DNA from: Kosakonia radicincitans DSM 16656
Lineage (GTDB): Bacteria; Pseudomonadota; Gammaproteobacteria; Enterobacterales; Enterobacteriaceae
DNA: 64,000 bases
Direction: 5' to 3'
Assembly (NCBI RefSeq): GCF_000280495.2
Contig: NZ_CP018016.1
Span: 558,001 to 622,000 of the forward strand
Under the pieces are notes generated by a model, which ran no database searches, was not told where the DNA came from, and worked only from the letters and a program-made list of their open reading frames with translations. Below, piece after piece: positions 1-10,666 of this stretch. The translations under genes and the position numbers were made by a program. Every line of letters starts with the position of its first letter. The stretch's first letter is position 1.

Positions 1-1
1 C

Positions 2-601
2 GTACTGAAGGCTGACGTTCAGGGCTCTGTGGAAGCGATCTCCGATTCTCTGCTGAAACTCTCTACTGAAGAAGTGAAAGTGAAGATCGTGGGTTCCGGC
101 GTAGGTGGTATCACCGAAACCGACGCGACTCTGGCTGCTGCGTCCAACGCTATTCTGGTTGGCTTTAACGTTCGTGCTGATGCTTCTGCGCGTCGTGTGA
201 TCGAAGCTGAAGGCCTGGATCTGCGTTACTACTCGGTCATCTATAACCTGATCGACGAAGTGAAAGCAGCGATGAGCGGTATGCTCTCTCCAGAACTGAA
301 ACAGCAGATCATCGGTCTGGCGGAAGTTCGTGATGTGTTCAAATCACCGAAATTCGGCGCGATCGCAGGCTGTATGGTTACTGAAGGCGTGGTTAAACGT
401 CACAACCCGATCCGCGTCCTGCGCGACAACGTGGTTATCTATGAAGGCGAACTGGAATCCCTGCGTCGCTTCAAAGATGACGTGAACGAAGTCCGTAACG
501 GCATGGAATGTGGTATTGGCGTGAAGAACTACAACGATGTGCGCACTGGCGATATGATCGAAGTGTTCGAGATTATCGAAATTCAGCGCACAATCGAGTA
601 A
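2..601 (+). CDS. infB: Translation initiation factor IF-2, C-terminal part (5' end outside window)
   Basis: The frame is open from base 2 and ends at 601, giving about 199 residues that match the end of enterobacterial IF-2 almost residue for residue (starting [19 protein letters not shown], ending in [10 protein letters not shown]). This stretch covers the end of the second beta-barrel region, the C1 domain and the C2 domain, which binds the formyl-methionyl end of initiator tRNA. The G domain lies outside the window. IF-2 is a cytoplasmic GTPase that places fMet-tRNA on the 30S subunit and promotes subunit joining. It belongs to the nusA-infB-rbfA-truB-rpsO-pnp gene string, which continues downstream in the usual order. 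Confidence 0.97.
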   Translation, partial: VLKADVQGSVEAISDSLLKLSTEEVKVKIVGSGVGGITETDATLAAASNAILVGFNVRADASARRVIEAEGLDLRYYSVIYNLIDEVKAAMSGMLSPELKQQIIGLAEVRDVFKSPKFGAIAGCMVTEGVVKRHNPIRVLRDNVVIYEGELESLRRFKDDVNEVRNGMECGIGVKNYNDVRTGDMIEVFEIIEIQRTIE

Positions 602-725
602 TCCGCATCGCCTTTCGGGCTGCTGCGTTGGCGGCATGTTTTGTACCCCCAGTTAGAGAGGTATCTGTGCTCCTGGGGGGCACGAAGTTGCCGCACTGCT
701 GTAACCCGCAATTCATCGTGGATAC
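602..725. repeat. ERIC element (enterobacterial repetitive intergenic consensus)
   Basis: About 124 bases directly after the infB stop align along their length with the ERIC consensus. Visible landmarks are GGCTGCTGCGTTGGCGGC near the left end, the central inverted repeat CCCCCAG (646-652) with CTGGGGG (673-679), the GCTCCTGGGG core, and AAGTTGCCGC to the right. ERICs are non-coding, palindromic, non-autonomous repeats that are usually transcribed with flanking genes. Here it lies inside the infB-rbfA transcript, where its stem could affect RNA stability or processing. No other copy was seen in the window. Confidence 0.85.
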
Positions 726-732
726 AAATATT

Positions 733-762
733 GTAGGCCGGGTAAGCGAAGCGCCACCCGGC
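733..762. repeat. REP-type palindrome
   Basis: GTAGGCCGGGTAAGCGAAGC followed by GCCACCCGGC forms the imperfect stem-loop typical of enterobacterial REP sequences (compare GCCGGATAAGGC...GCATCCGGC). It follows the ERIC element and precedes a terminator-like hairpin in the infB-rbfA gap. Confidence 0.7.
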
Positions 763-770
763 AGTATATC

Positions 771-794
771 AAAAGGGGCTACGGCCCCTTTTTA
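771..794 (+). terminator. Terminator-like hairpin between infB and rbfA
   Basis: AAAAGGGGC, a three-base loop, then GCCCCTTTTTAG: a GC-rich stem with a T run. It probably attenuates rather than fully stops transcription, because rbfA starts 16 bases later with no obvious new promoter in between. Confidence 0.6.
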
Positions 795-809
795 GTCTGG
801 AGAATTATT

Positions 810-1211
810 ATGGCGAAAGAATTCGGTCGCCCGCAGCGCGTAGCCCAGGAACTGCAAAAAGAAATTGCGATTATCCTGCAGCGTGAAATCAAAGATCCGC
901 GACTGGGGATGATGACCACCGTATCCGGTGTTGAAGTTTCCCGCGATCTGGCTTATGCCAAAGTGTTTGTTACCTTCCTTAACGACAAAGATGAAGCTTT
1001 TGTTAAAGCGGGCATCAAAGCGCTACAGGACGCTTCCGGTTTTATTCGTACCCTGCTGGGTAAAGCGATGCGTCTGCGTATCGTGCCGGAATTGACCTTC
1101 TTCTACGACAATTCGCTGGTGGAAGGAATGCGTATGTCCAACCTGGTGACCAGCGTGGTGAAGCACGATGACGAACGTCGTGTGAATCCGGACGACAGCA
1201 AGGAGGACTGA
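810..1211 (+). CDS. rbfA: 30S ribosome-binding factor A
   Basis: The 133-residue product has the length and sequence of enterobacterial RbfA, a small KH-like protein that binds the 30S subunit and helps late maturation of the 5' end of 16S rRNA. It is needed for growth in the cold. The N-terminus ([20 protein letters not shown]) and the body with [19 protein letters not shown] are characteristic. A Shine-Dalgarno TCTGGAGA sits 9 bases before the ATG. The stop codon overlaps the truB start (TGATG), indicating translational coupling inside the infB-rbfA-truB operon. Confidence 0.97.
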   Translation: MAKEFGRPQRVAQELQKEIAIILQREIKDPRLGMMTTVSGVEVSRDLAYAKVFVTFLNDKDEAFVKAGIKALQDASGFIRTLLGKAMRLRIVPELTFFYDNSLVEGMRMSNLVTSVVKHDDERRVNPDDSKED

Positions 1212-2158
1212 TGAGTCGTCCTCGTCGTCGTGGTCGCGACGTGCATGGCGTGCTGCTGCTTGATAAACAGCAGGGCGCGTCGAGCAATGATGTGCTGCAA
1301 AAGGTCAAACGCCTCTACAATGCTAACCGTGCCGGGCATACCGGGGCGCTGGATCCGCTGGCGACCGGTATGTTGCCGATTTGTCTGGGCGAAGCGACAA
1401 AGTTTTCCCAGTATCTGCTGGATTCTGATAAACGCTATCGGGTCATTGCGCGGCTGGGCCAGCGAACTGATACTTCTGATGCGGACGGGCAAATTGTCGA
1501 AGAGCGTCCGGTAATCTTTACCGACGAGCAATTGGCTGCGGCGCTGGAGAGTTTCCGTGGTGATACGCAGCAAGTGCCGTCAATGTATTCCGCGCTGAAA
1601 TATCAGGGAAAGAAACTCTACGAGTATGCACGGCAGGGTATTGAAGTGCCGCGTGAAGCCCGGCCTATAACCGTTTATGAGCTGCTATTTATTCGTCATG
1701 AAGGTAATGAGCTGGAGCTGGAAATCCACTGCTCTAAAGGGACTTACATCCGCACCATTATTGACGATCTGGGTGAGAAGCTGGGTTGTGGCGCGCATGT
1801 TATCTATCTGCGTCGTCTGGCGGTGAGCAAATACCCGGTTGAGCGGATGGTCACCCTGGAGCACCTGCACGAGCTGGTTGCCCAGGCTGAGCAGCAGAAT
1901 ATTCCGGCGGCGCAGCTACTGGATCCGCTGTTGATGCCGATGGACAGCCCGGCATCCGATTTTCCTGTCGTCAATATTCCTTCTGTCGTGGCCGCGTATT
2001 TCAAAAACGGTCAGCCGGTACGTGCATCAGCCGCGCCCAAAGAGGGCCTGGTACGCGTGACGGAAGGTGATGAAGGTAAATTTATCGGTATGGGTGAGAT
2101 GGATGATGATGGCCGTGTGGCGCCGCGTCGTCTGGTTGTAGAGTATCCTGCTGTATAA
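1211..2158 (+). CDS. truB: tRNA pseudouridine-55 synthase
   Basis: TruB converts U55 in the T-loop of elongator tRNAs to pseudouridine and also acts as a tRNA folding chaperone. The 315-residue product carries the catalytic block [16 protein letters not shown] with the nucleophilic aspartate at residue 48, and a C-terminal PUA-like domain (about residues 240-315). Its ATG overlaps the rbfA stop. Length and sequence match E. coli TruB (314 residues). Cytoplasmic, housekeeping. Confidence 0.97.
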   Translation: MSRPRRRGRDVHGVLLLDKQQGASSNDVLQKVKRLYNANRAGHTGALDPLATGMLPICLGEATKFSQYLLDSDKRYRVIARLGQRTDTSDADGQIVEERPVIFTDEQLAAALESFRGDTQQVPSMYSALKYQGKKLYEYARQGIEVPREARPITVYELLFIRHEGNELELEIHCSKGTYIRTIIDDLGEKLGCGAHVIYLRRLAVSKYPVERMVTLEHLHELVAQAEQQNIPAAQLLDPLLMPMDSPASDFPVVNIPSVVAAYFKNGQPVRASAAPKEGLVRVTEGDEGKFIGMGEMDDDGRVAPRRLVVEYPAV

Positions 2159-2168
2159 CGGGCTTACC

Positions 2169-2197
2169 TTGCGAGAACCTGTCACTACGAGTAGAAT
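2169..2197 (+). promoter_or_regulatory. Probable sigma-70 promoter of rpsO
   Basis: TTGCGA (2169-2174) and TAGAAT (2192-2197) are separated by 17 bases, a good sigma-70 arrangement. They sit about 110 bases before the rpsO start, leaving a leader long enough for the known S15 autoregulatory pseudoknot. Assigned by eye from spacing and position. Confidence 0.6.
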
Positions 2198-2288
2198 ATT
2201 GCCGCTTAACGTTGGGCCATGTATTTAACATTGCCCGGCGCTAAACCCTGGAGCGCTGAATTAGAGATCGGCGCCCTTTCATTTATAA

Positions 2289-2576
<288 letters not shown>

Positions 2577-2593
2577 GTCTGGCGAGTTTCAAG

Positions 2594-2619
2594 AAGGGGC
2601 CTTTATGGCCCCTTTTTTC
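2594..2619 (+). terminator. rpsO intrinsic terminator (t1)
   Basis: AAGGGGCC, loop TTTAT, GGCCCCTTTTTT: a perfect stem followed by a T run, 18 bases after the rpsO stop. In E. coli this terminator is partly read through into pnp. Confidence 0.9.
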
Positions 2620-2790
2620 AACCAGGCGGCAGCAATTGGCAGTAAACTAATGTATTGTTGCCATGTATGTCTTCACTGCAGAGGTTCGCGCGGCTAATGA
2701 GAGGCTTTATCCGCAATGGGGCGGGTTAGGGTTGTCATTAGTCGCGAGGATGCATGAAGATTCGGTTTAATTGTCAGCACGCCTTTGGTG
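2600..2790 (-). ncRNA. sraG: Possible SraG (PsrO) small RNA, antisense in the rpsO-pnp gap
   Basis: In E. coli and related species the small RNA SraG is transcribed from the strand opposite rpsO and pnp out of this same intergenic space and overlaps the pnp leader. The gap here (2577-2820) has the same size and the leader hairpins are kept. No promoter or end point could be fixed by reading, so the call rests on position and known conservation; the ends are approximate. Confidence 0.35.
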
Positions 2791-2797
2791 TGCTGAC
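2694..2797 (+). promoter_or_regulatory. pnp leader with RNase III-type double hairpin
   Basis: Two stems are visible: CTAATGA (2694-2700) pairing with TCATTAG (2736-2742), and GTCAGCAC (2773-2780) pairing with GTGCTGAC (2790-2797). In E. coli the pnp leader folds into such stems, is cut by RNase III and then degraded by PNPase itself, which gives autocontrol. Conservation of both stems suggests the same control here. Confidence 0.7.
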
Positions 2798-2820
2798 ATT
2801 CATTAAGAAAGGACAGAATT

Positions 2821-4956
2821 TTGCTGAATCCGATCGTTCGTAAATTCCAGTACGGTCAACATACCGTTACGCTGGAAACCGGCATGATGGCGCGTCAGGC
2901 CACCGCTGCCGTAATGGTAAGCATGGATGACACCGCGGTATTTGTGACCGTTGTTGGCCAGAAAAAAGCGAAACCAGGTCAGGACTTTTTCCCGTTGACC
3001 GTTAACTATCAGGAGCGTACCTACGCTGCTGGTAAAATCCCCGGTGGTTTCTTCCGTCGTGAAGGCCGTCCGAGCGAAGGTGAAACCCTGATTGCGCGTC
3101 TGATTGACCGCCCGGTTCGCCCGCTGTTCCCGGAAGGCTTCGTTAATGAAGTTCAGGTTATTGCCACCGTCGTTTCCGTTAACCCGCAGGTTAACCCGGA
3201 TATCGTCGCGATGATCGGTGCCTCCGCAGCCCTGTCTCTGTCCGGTATCCCGTTCAATGGTCCGATCGGCGCTGCTCGCGTGGGCTATATCAACGACCAG
3301 TACGTGCTGAACCCGACCCAGGAAGAGCTGAAAGCGAGCAAGCTGGACCTGGTTGTTGCCGGTACTGAAGCGGCTGTTCTGATGGTGGAATCCGAAGCAG
3401 AACTGCTGAGCGAAGATCAAATGCTGGGCGCTGTGGTATTTGGCCACGAGCAGCAGCAAGTTGTTATCCAGAACATCAACGATCTGGTGAAAGAAGCCGG
3501 TAAACCGCGTTGGGACTGGCAGCCGGAAGCGGTAAACGAAGCGCTGAACGCGCGCGTTGCTGCTTTGGCAGAATCTCGTCTGAGCGATGCCTACCGCATC
3601 ACCGACAAACAGGAACGTTACGCTCAGGTTGATGTGATCAAATCTGAAACTATCGCGACTCTGACAGCCGAAGACGAAACGCTGGACGCTAACGAGCTGG
3701 GCGAAATCCTGCACGCTATCGAGAAAAATGTCGTCCGTAGCCGCGTACTGGCTGGCGAACCGCGCATCGATGGCCGCGAAAAAGATATGATCCGTGGTCT
3801 GGACGTTCGTACCGGTGTTCTGCCGCGTACTCACGGTTCTGCACTGTTCACCCGTGGTGAAACTCAGGCGCTGGTAACGGCAACGCTGGGCACTGCGCGT
3901 GATGCTCAGATCATCGACGAGCTGATGGGCGAGCGCACTGACTCTTTCCTGTTCCACTATAACTTCCCTCCGTACTCCGTAGGGGAAACCGGGATGGTTG
4001 GTTCGCCGAAGCGTCGTGAAATCGGTCACGGTCGTCTGGCAAAACGCGGCGTGCTGGCAGTAATGCCGGATGCGGAAAAATTCCCGTACACCGTTCGTGT
4101 GGTTTCTGAAATCACCGAATCCAACGGTTCTTCTTCCATGGCTTCCGTGTGTGGCGCTTCTCTGGCGCTGATGGATGCGGGCGTGCCGGTGAAAGCAGCC
4201 GTTGCAGGTATCGCAATGGGTCTGGTGAAAGAAGGCGACAACTTTGTTGTTCTGTCTGACATCCTTGGCGATGAAGATCACCTGGGCGATATGGACTTCA
4301 AAGTAGCGGGTTCCCGCGACGGTATCTCTGCACTGCAGATGGATATCAAAATTGAAGGTATCACCAAAGAGATCATGCAGGTCGCGCTGAACCAGGCTAA
4401 AGGTGCACGTCTGCATATCCTGAGCGTGATGGAGCAGGCGATTAACGCGCCGCGTGGCGATATCTCTGAGTTCGCACCGCGTATCCACACCATTAAGATC
4501 AACCCGGACAAAATCAAAGACGTTATCGGTAAAGGCGGTTCTGTTATCCGTGCATTGACCGAAGAAACGGGCACCACTATTGAAATCGAAGACGACGGTA
4601 CCGTGAAAATCGCGGCCACCGACGGTGAAAAAGCGAAATTCGCTATTCGCCGTATCGAAGAAATCACCGCTGAGATCGAAGTGGGCCGTATCTACAATGG
4701 TAAAGTGACCCGTATCGTTGACTTTGGTGCGTTTGTTGCCATCGGCGGCGGTAAAGAAGGTCTGGTACACATCTCTCAGATCGCTGATAAGCGCGTTGAG
4801 AAAGTGACCGATTATCTGCAGATGGGCCAGGAAGTTCCGGTGAAAGTTCTGGAGGTTGATCGCCAGGGCCGTATTCGTCTGAGTATCAAAGAAGCGACTG
4901 AACAAACTCAGCCTGCTGAAGCGTTAGAAGCGCCGCAAGCAGAGCAGGGCGAGTAA
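2821..4956 (+). CDS. pnp: Polyribonucleotide nucleotidyltransferase (PNPase)
   Basis: The 711-residue product matches E. coli PNPase throughout. It degrades RNA 3'-5' by phosphorolysis as a trimer and joins RNase E in the degradosome. Domain order: first RNase PH core (about 1-215), helical linker, second RNase PH core (about 310-545, with [19 protein letters not shown]), KH domain (about 553-610, [16 protein letters not shown]) and S1 domain (about 622-690, [20 protein letters not shown]). The start is TTG at 2821, as in E. coli, with SD AAAGGA upstream. Control is through the leader hairpins. Confidence 0.97.
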   Translation: MLNPIVRKFQYGQHTVTLETGMMARQATAAVMVSMDDTAVFVTVVGQKKAKPGQDFFPLTVNYQERTYAAGKIPGGFFRREGRPSEGETLIARLIDRPVRPLFPEGFVNEVQVIATVVSVNPQVNPDIVAMIGASAALSLSGIPFNGPIGAARVGYINDQYVLNPTQEELKASKLDLVVAGTEAAVLMVESEAELLSEDQMLGAVVFGHEQQQVVIQNINDLVKEAGKPRWDWQPEAVNEALNARVAALAESRLSDAYRITDKQERYAQVDVIKSETIATLTAEDETLDANELGEILHAIEKNVVRSRVLAGEPRIDGREKDMIRGLDVRTGVLPRTHGSALFTRGETQALVTATLGTARDAQIIDELMGERTDSFLFHYNFPPYSVGETGMVGSPKRREIGHGRLAKRGVLAVMPDAEKFPYTVRVVSEITESNGSSSMASVCGASLALMDAGVPVKAAVAGIAMGLVKEGDNFVVLSDILGDEDHLGDMDFKVAGSRDGISALQMDIKIEGITKEIMQVALNQAKGARLHILSVMEQAINAPRGDISEFAPRIHTIKINPDKIKDVIGKGGSVIRALTEETGTTIEIEDDGTVKIAATDGEKAKFAIRRIEEITAEIEVGRIYNGKVTRIVDFGAFVAIGGGKEGLVHISQIADKRVEKVTDYLQMGQEVPVKVLEVDRQGRIRLSIKEATEQTQPAEALEAPQAEQGE

Positions 4957-4966
4957 GGTTGCCTTT

Positions 4967-4996
4967 GCCCTCCGCCATCAGGCGGAGGGCTTATTT
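4967..4996 (+). terminator. Terminator-like hairpin after pnp
   Basis: GCCCTCCGCC, loop ATCA, GGCGGAGGGC followed by TTATTT, 10 bases after the pnp stop. Strong stem, modest T run. Confidence 0.75.
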
Positions 4997-5066
4997 GCAG
5001 GCAGGACGCCATGTTTGCAGCCGGGGGACAGGACGTTCATCCAATTGTTGTCTTCGGGAGTGGGAA

Positions 5067-5951
5067 ATGAAGCCTTTTTTGCGCTGGTGTTTCGTTGCGA
5101 CAGCTTTAACGCTGGCAGGATGCAGCAACTCTGCCTGGCGTAAGAGCGAAGTCCTCGCGGTGCCATTGCAACCGACTTTGCAGCAAGAAGTGATTCTGGC
5201 ACGCATGGAACAAATTCTTGCCAGTCGGGCTTTAACCGATGACGAACGCGCACAGCTTTTATATGAGCGCGGAGTGTTGTATGATAGTCTCGGTCTGAGG
5301 GCCTTAGCGCGGAATGATTTCTCACAAGCGCTGGCAATTCGACCGGATATGCCCGAAGTATTCAACTACTTAGGCATTTATTTAACGCAGGCAGGCAATT
5401 TTGATGCTGCCTATGAAGCGTTTGATTCTGTACTTGAGCTTGATCCAACTTACAACTACGCGCACTTAAATCGCGGGATCGCATTGTATTACGGCGGTCG
5501 CGATAAGTTAGCGCAAGATGATCTGCTGGCGTTTTATCAAGACGATCCTAATGATCCTTTCCGTAGCCTGTGGCTTTACATCGTTGAGCGAAAGCTTGAT
5601 GAGAAGCAGGCAAAAGAAGCACTGAAACAGCGCTTCGAAAAATCGGATAAGGAACAATGGGGATGGAATATTGTCGAGTTCTACCTCGGTGACATTAGCG
5701 AAGCAACGCTGATGGATCGCCTGAAGGCAGACGCAACGGATAACACCTCGCTCGCTGAGCATCTCAGTGAAACCAACTTCTATTTAGGTAAGTATTACCT
5801 AAGTCTGGGGGATAAGGACAGCGCCATGGCACTGTTCAAACTAACGGTTGCCAACAACGTCCATAATTTTGTTGAGCACCGTTACGCATTGTTGGAATTA
5901 GCGCTCTTGGGCCAGGAGCACGATGACCTGGCAGAATCGGACCAGCAATAG
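5067..5951 (+). CDS. nlpI: Lipoprotein NlpI, TPR adaptor of cell-wall hydrolase control
   Basis: The 294-residue product equals E. coli NlpI in length. The N-terminus [19 protein letters not shown] is a lipoprotein signal with lipobox LAGC, the lipidated cysteine being residue 19. TPR repeats follow (about 60-200, for example [20 protein letters not shown]). NlpI is an outer-membrane lipoprotein that brings the protease Prc to the endopeptidase MepS and scaffolds peptidoglycan hydrolases. The ATG at 5067 is chosen over upstream in-frame codons because only it puts the signal peptide at the N-terminus; SD GGGAG lies just before it. It lies between pnp and deaD as in E. coli. Confidence 0.97.
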   Translation: MKPFLRWCFVATALTLAGCSNSAWRKSEVLAVPLQPTLQQEVILARMEQILASRALTDDERAQLLYERGVLYDSLGLRALARNDFSQALAIRPDMPEVFNYLGIYLTQAGNFDAAYEAFDSVLELDPTYNYAHLNRGIALYYGGRDKLAQDDLLAFYQDDPNDPFRSLWLYIVERKLDEKQAKEALKQRFEKSDKEQWGWNIVEFYLGDISEATLMDRLKADATDNTSLAEHLSETNFYLGKYYLSLGDKDSAMALFKLTVANNVHNFVEHRYALLELALLGQEHDDLAESDQQ

Positions 5952-6057
5952 CTGACGAACATATCAGCCCGTAATCTCTTTTGATTGCCATCATCTTCGC
6001 GGGTGAGGGCTTCATTGTTCGTTAATTAACCTACTTTGAGCCGGTTCACACTTTTCA

Positions 6058-6138
6058 ATGAAAATTGCTAATCATTTTCACGATGAGTTATGTAGACTGG
6101 CCGCCAATGACATAGAGGCACTTGTACTACATGGCTGA
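6058..6138 (+). CDS. yrbN: YrbN leader peptide upstream of deaD
   Basis: A 26-codon frame beginning [18 protein letters not shown] matches the small protein YrbN of E. coli. Its last codons ATGGCTGA overlap the deaD start, so the deaD ATG at 6131 lies inside the yrbN end. This suggests that yrbN translation couples to or controls deaD translation, perhaps in the cold, but its function is not established. It is too short for most automatic gene callers. Confidence 0.85.
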   Translation: MKIANHFHDELCRLAANDIEALVLHG

Positions 6139-8047
6139 ATTCGAAACCACTTTTGCAGATCTGGGGCTGAAGGCTCCTATCCTTGAAGCCCTGAACGATC
6201 TCGGTTACGAAAAACCATCTCCGATCCAGGCTGAGTGCATTCCGCACCTGCTATCTGGTCGTGACGTACTGGGCATGGCCCAGACTGGTAGCGGTAAAAC
6301 CGCAGCGTTTTCTCTTCCGCTGCTCCATAACATCGATCCGGACCTGCGTGCGCCGCAGATCCTTGTGCTTGCTCCGACCCGCGAACTGGCGGTTCAGGTA
6401 GCTGAAGCAATGACCGATTTTTCTAAACATATGCATGGCGTAAACGTGGTTGCTCTGTACGGCGGCCAACGTTATGACGTGCAATTACGTGCCCTGCGCC
6501 AGGGGCCGCAGATCGTCGTCGGTACGCCGGGGCGTCTGCTGGATCACCTGAAACGCGGTACGCTGGATCTCTCTAAACTGAGCGGTCTGGTTCTGGATGA
6601 AGCCGACGAAATGCTGCGCATGGGCTTTATCGAAGACGTTGAAACGATTATGGCGCAGATCCCGGAAGGTCATCAGACCGCGCTGTTCTCTGCAACCATG
6701 CCGGAAGCGATCCGTCGCATTACCCGCCGCTTTATGAAAGAGCCGCAGGAAGTGCGCATTCAGTCCAGCGTAACCACTCGCCCGGACATCAGCCAGAGCT
6801 ACTGGACGGTGTACGGCATGCGCAAAAACGAAGCGCTGGTTCGTTTCCTCGAATCGGAAGATTTTGATGCGGCGATCATCTTCGTTCGTACCAAAAACGC
6901 GACGCTGGAAGTGGCTGAAGCCCTGGAGCGCAGCGGCTATAACAGCGCTGCGCTGAACGGCGACATGAACCAGGCGCTGCGTGAGCAGACCCTGGAACGC
7001 CTGAAAGATGGTCGTCTTGATATCCTGATCGCAACAGACGTTGCGGCGCGTGGTCTGGACGTAGAGCGTATCAGCCTGGTCGTTAACTACGACATTCCGA
7101 TGGATTCTGAATCCTACGTTCACCGTATCGGCCGTACCGGTCGTGCGGGTCGCGCTGGCCGCGCACTGCTGTTCGTTGAGAACCGCGAGCGCCGTCTGCT
7201 GCGCAACATTGAACGCACCATGAAGCTGACCATTCCGGAAGTTGAACTGCCGAACGCAGAACTGCTTGGCAAACGCCGTCTGGAAAAATTCGCCGCGAAA
7301 GTACAGCAGCAGCTGGAAAGCAGCGATCTGGATCAATACCGCGCGCTGCTGGCAAAAATCCAGCCTTCTTCTGAAGAAGAGATGGACATTGAAACGCTGG
7401 CCGCTGCGCTGCTGAAAATGGCACAGGGCGAACGTCCGCTGATTCTGCCGCCGGATGCGCCGATGCGTCCTAAGCGTGAATTCCGCGAGCGTGATGACCG
7501 TTTCGAACGCCGTGGCGATCGCAATGACCGCAGCCCGCGTGGCGAGCGTTCCGAGCGCGGTGGTGAAGATCGCCCGCGTCGTGAACGTCGTGACGTTGGT
7601 GAAATGGAACTGTACCGCATTGAAGTGGGCCGTGATGACGGTGTTGAAGTTCGTCATATCGTCGGCGCGATTGCTAATGAAGGCGATATCAGCAGCCGTT
7701 ATATTGGTAACATCAAGCTGTTTGGTTCCCACTCCACCATTGAGCTGCCGAAAGGTATGCCGGGTGAAGTTCTGCAGCACTTCACGCGTACGCGTATTCT
7801 CAACAAACCGATGAATATGCAGTTGCTGGGCGATGCACAGCCGCGCGAGCGTAACGAACGTCGCGGTGGCGGTGCCGGTGCCGGTGAGCGCCGTGGTGGC
7901 TTCGGTGGCGAACGTCGTGAAGGCGGTCGTGGCGAAGGCCGTCGTTTCAGCGGTGAGCGTCAGGAAGGCCGTAGTTTTGCTGGCGAACGTCGTGCGCCGC
8001 GCCGCGATCGTGACGAAAGCTCCAGCCGTCGTCGCAACGACGCATAA
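6131..8047 (+). CDS. deaD: Cold-shock DEAD-box RNA helicase DeaD (CsdA)
   Basis: A 638-residue ATP-dependent RNA helicase acting in 50S ribosome assembly and mRNA decay at low temperature. Motifs in order: Q motif region (about 8-33), Walker A AQTGSGKT (50-57), PTREL (82-86), DEAD (156-159), SAT, and [13 protein letters not shown] in the second RecA domain. A DbpA-like RNA-binding domain follows (about 490-565). The C-terminal tail is arginine/glycine rich ([18 protein letters not shown]), disordered and repetitive. The ATG at 6131 is chosen because it gives the conserved [16 protein letters not shown] start; an in-frame TTG at 6122 lies within yrbN. Confidence 0.97.
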   Translation: MAEFETTFADLGLKAPILEALNDLGYEKPSPIQAECIPHLLSGRDVLGMAQTGSGKTAAFSLPLLHNIDPDLRAPQILVLAPTRELAVQVAEAMTDFSKHMHGVNVVALYGGQRYDVQLRALRQGPQIVVGTPGRLLDHLKRGTLDLSKLSGLVLDEADEMLRMGFIEDVETIMAQIPEGHQTALFSATMPEAIRRITRRFMKEPQEVRIQSSVTTRPDISQSYWTVYGMRKNEALVRFLESEDFDAAIIFVRTKNATLEVAEALERSGYNSAALNGDMNQALREQTLERLKDGRLDILIATDVAARGLDVERISLVVNYDIPMDSESYVHRIGRTGRAGRAGRALLFVENRERRLLRNIERTMKLTIPEVELPNAELLGKRRLEKFAAKVQQQLESSDLDQYRALLAKIQPSSEEEMDIETLAAALLKMAQGERPLILPPDAPMRPKREFRERDDRFERRGDRNDRSPRGERSERGGEDRPRRERRDVGEMELYRIEVGRDDGVEVRHIVGAIANEGDISSRYIGNIKLFGSHSTIELPKGMPGEVLQHFTRTRILNKPMNMQLLGDAQPRERNERRGGGAGAGERRGGFGGERREGGRGEGRRFSGERQEGRSFAGERRAPRRDRDESSSRRRNDA

Positions 8048-8061
8048 TTTTCCTTACGATC

Positions 8062-8079
8062 TGTAAAGAAAAAGATACA
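8062..8079 (+). promoter_or_regulatory. TyrR-box-like sequence upstream of mtr
   Basis: TGTAAA, six bases, GATACA resembles the TyrR box TGTAAA-N6-TTTACA, with ten of twelve positions matching. TyrR with phenylalanine or tyrosine activates mtr in E. coli. The site partly overlaps the deaD terminator stem. Confidence 0.45.
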
Positions 8080-8109
8080 GCCCCGGTCAAAACGATCGGG
8101 GCTTTTTTT
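8079..8109 (+). terminator. deaD intrinsic terminator
   Basis: AGCCCCG ... CGGGGCT followed by TTTTTT, 31 bases after the deaD stop. Confidence 0.88.
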
Positions 8110-8118
8110 ATCTGAAAT

Positions 8119-8136
8119 GTACTCTTGTACTGGTAC
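8119..8136 (+). promoter_or_regulatory. TrpR operator of mtr
   Basis: GTACTCTTGTACTGGTAC contains the GTAC-N-rich dyad of TrpR operators and nearly equals the operator known in the E. coli mtr promoter. It lies about 50 bases before the mtr start, where bound repressor would block RNA polymerase when tryptophan is plentiful. Confidence 0.75.
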
Positions 8137-8185
8137 AATGCGGCGGCCTGAATCCAGGCTTTGAATCCACAGGAGAATATTTCAG

Positions 8186-9430
8186 ATGTCGACACTGACA
8201 ACCACACAGGCTTCCCCTTCGCTGTTCGGCGGGGTGGTAATTATCGGCGGCACCATCATTGGCGCAGGCATGTTCTCATTGCCCGTAGTGATGTCCGGCG
8301 CGTGGTTCTTTTGGTCACTGCTGGCACTGTTGTTTACCTGGTTCTGTATGCTGCACTCGGGTTTAATGATCCTTGAGGCCAACCTTAACTATCACAGCGG
8401 GGCAAGTTTCGACACCATCACCAAAGATCTGCTGGGAAAAAGCTGGAATCTGGTGAATGGCGTCTCGATTGCCTTCGTGCTCTATATTCTGACTTACGCT
8501 TACATTTCAGCGAGCGGCTCCATTCTGCATCACACCTTTGCCGAAATGTCGCTGGACGTGTCGCCGCGTCTGGCGGGATTGTGTTTTGCGTTGGGTGTTG
8601 CTTTTATCGTTTGGCTCTCCACGCACGCAGTCAGCCGCATGACGGCGATTGTGCTGGGGGCGAAAGTGATCACTTTTTTCCTCACCTTTGGCAGCCTGCT
8701 CGGGCACGTGCAGCCCGCGACGTTATTTAATGTGGCGCAAAGCGACGCATCCTATACGCCCTATTTGCTGATGACGCTGCCGTTTTGTCTTGCCTCATTT
8801 GGCTATCACGGCAACGTTCCAAGCCTGATGAAATACTACGGCAAAGATCCGCGCACCATCACCCGTTGCCTGGTCTACGGCACGTTACTGGCGCTGGGGC
8901 TGTATGTTGTCTGGCTGCTGGTGACGATGGGCAATATCCCGCGTCCGGCATTTATTGAGATTGCAGCGAAGGGCGGCAACATTGATGTACTGGTGCAGGC
9001 GCTCAGCGGTGTGTTGAACAGCCGTAGCCTGGATCTGCTGTTAGTGATTTTCTCAAACTTTGCGGTTGCCAGCTCATTCCTGGGTGTGACTTTGGGGCTG
9101 TTCGATTATCTGGCGGATCTGTTTGGGTTTGATGATTCACCGGCTGGACGTTTCAAAACGGCTTTGCTGACGTTCGTACCGCCGATTGTCGGTGGTTTAC
9201 TGTGGCCGAATGGTTTTCTGTATGCCATTGGCTATGCGGGGCTGGCGGCGACGATTTGGGCGGCAATTGTTCCTGCGCTGCTGGCGAATGCGTCACGTAA
9301 ACGCTTTGGCAGCCCGGCATTTCGCGTCTGGGGCGGCAAGCCAATGATTATCCTGATTCTGCTGTTTGGCGTCGGTAACGCCGCAGTACACCTGCTTTCC
9401 AGCTTTAATCTGCTGCCGGTTTATCAGTAA
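8186..9430 (+). CDS. mtr: High-affinity tryptophan:proton symporter
   Basis: The 414-residue product matches E. coli Mtr end to end ([20 protein letters not shown], ending [10 protein letters not shown]). It is an inner-membrane transporter of the aromatic amino acid permease (HAAAP) family with about 11 membrane segments; the first carries [15 protein letters not shown], the conserved substrate-site loop. It imports tryptophan using the proton gradient. SD AGGAG precedes the ATG. The upstream TrpR and TyrR sites indicate the standard repression by tryptophan and activation by phenylalanine/tyrosine. Confidence 0.97.
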   Translation: MSTLTTTQASPSLFGGVVIIGGTIIGAGMFSLPVVMSGAWFFWSLLALLFTWFCMLHSGLMILEANLNYHSGASFDTITKDLLGKSWNLVNGVSIAFVLYILTYAYISASGSILHHTFAEMSLDVSPRLAGLCFALGVAFIVWLSTHAVSRMTAIVLGAKVITFFLTFGSLLGHVQPATLFNVAQSDASYTPYLLMTLPFCLASFGYHGNVPSLMKYYGKDPRTITRCLVYGTLLALGLYVVWLLVTMGNIPRPAFIEIAAKGGNIDVLVQALSGVLNSRSLDLLLVIFSNFAVASSFLGVTLGLFDYLADLFGFDDSPAGRFKTALLTFVPPIVGGLLWPNGFLYAIGYAGLAATIWAAIVPALLANASRKRFGSPAFRVWGGKPMIILILLFGVGNAAVHLLSSFNLLPVYQ

Positions 9431-9436
9431 TTTCAG

Positions 9437-9509
9437 TCCGGGTGGCGTTGCGCTTACCCGGCCTGCAAATCCACCGTGCCGGATAAGGCGCACGCCGTCA
9501 TCCGGCACG
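9437..9509. repeat. Pair of REP sequences (BIME) between mtr and yhbW
   Basis: Two stem-loops in opposite orientation: CCGGGTGGCG...CTTACCCGG (about 9438-9462) and GTGCCGGATAAGGC...CATCCGGCAC (9475-9508). This is a typical bacterial interspersed mosaic element between two convergent genes and may serve as a transcript end or stabiliser. Confidence 0.85.
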
Positions 9510-9516
9510 ACAAAAA

Positions 9517-10524
9517 CTACCCGAGCAGTGCTTCTTTCACCTGCATCGCCAGTTCAAACGAATAGAGCCGCGCCTGGTGATCGAAAATTTGCCCGTTAAC
9601 CATAATCTCGTCCGCGTCGGTTTCCCGCAGGATCGACTCCAGCCCGTGGCGCACCTTCGCTTTATCCCCGACCAGCGACATGCTCAGCGCTTGCTGTACA
9701 CCGTACTGCTCCGACGGTGACCAGAACTGATCCATATTGGCGATCGGCGGTGGCAACTGCGCTGTTTCACCCCGACGCAGTTTCACAAACGCCTGCTGCA
9801 TGGAAGTAAAGAGGAATTCCGCATCGCGGTTGCTGTCGGCGACAACAATGTTGATGCACACCATCGCATAAGGTTTCTCCAGCCGCGCGGAAGGTTTGAA
9901 ATTCGTGCGATAGAGATGCAGCGCCTGGAACAACATATCCGGCGCAAAATGCGAGGCAAAAGCAAACGGCAGGCCGAGTTGTGCGGCCAGTTGCGCACTG
10001 TACAGGCTGGAACCCAGCAACCAGACCGGGATCTGCTCGCCGTAACCCGGCACAGGGCGGACATGCGGGTTCGGATCGCGGGCGTCAAACCAGTCCACCA
10101 GTTCGGCTACATCGCGCGGGAAGTTATCGATATCGCCGCTCATATGGCGACGTAACGCCATCATGGTGCGCTGATCGCTACCCGGCGCGCGGCCGAGACC
10201 CAGATCAATGCGTCCCGGATAGAGCGTATTCAGCGTGCCAAACTGCTCGGCAATCACCAGCGGCGAATGGTTCGGCAGCATCACGCCGCCGGAACCCAGG
10301 TGCAGGGTTTGCGTATTGGCGGCAAGGTAGCCAATCAGCACCGACGTCGCGGCGCTGGCGATGCCAGTCATATTGTGGTGTTCGGCCAGCCAGTAACGGT
10401 GATAGCCACGCTTCTCAGCCAATTTCGCCAGATCCAGCGAATGGGTAAACGCCTCGCGGGCAGAGGAGCCTTGTGGGATCGGCGCGAGATCCAGCACCGA
10501 AAAGGGAATTGTTTTCTCAGACAT
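9517..10524 (-). CDS. yhbW: Luciferase-like flavin monooxygenase YhbW
   Basis: The 335-residue product has the same length as E. coli YhbW and is almost identical to it. It belongs to the bacterial luciferase-like (LLM) family, TIM-barrel enzymes using reduced FMN or F420. Visible family blocks are [20 protein letters not shown] (about 43-62), [20 protein letters not shown] and [14 protein letters not shown]. The substrate is unknown. The gene faces mtr and lies next to ubiVU, as in E. coli. Confidence 0.95.
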   Translation of the reverse strand: MSEKTIPFSVLDLAPIPQGSSAREAFTHSLDLAKLAEKRGYHRYWLAEHHNMTGIASAATSVLIGYLAANTQTLHLGSGGVMLPNHSPLVIAEQFGTLNTLYPGRIDLGLGRAPGSDQRTMMALRRHMSGDIDNFPRDVAELVDWFDARDPNPHVRPVPGYGEQIPVWLLGSSLYSAQLAAQLGLPFAFASHFAPDMLFQALHLYRTNFKPSARLEKPYAMVCINIVVADSNRDAEFLFTSMQQAFVKLRRGETAQLPPPIANMDQFWSPSEQYGVQQALSMSLVGDKAKVRHGLESILRETDADEIMVNGQIFDHQARLYSFELAMQVKEALLG

Positions 10525-10666
10525 AGAAACTCACTTTGCTACAGCATCGTCATCAGATTGAAGGTCTTCTTCCAGCCTGGCCCAGAGTGGCGGGACAGGC
10601 CAGAAAAGCTGCAACTTTTATAGTGCATTAACCTTTGCTGAAAAGCTGTTAACAAAGTGAGCTTTA

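Noticed and set aside
2803..4905. A 700-codon open frame on the strand opposite pnp
   Set aside because: It mirrors pnp codon by codon; strong codon bias in pnp leaves the opposite frame without stops. The translation has no recognisable domain and is rich in His/Phe/Asn, as usual for such shadows.
6485..7780. A 431-codon open frame opposite deaD
   Set aside because: Shadow of the highly expressed deaD gene; no ribosome site or family likeness.
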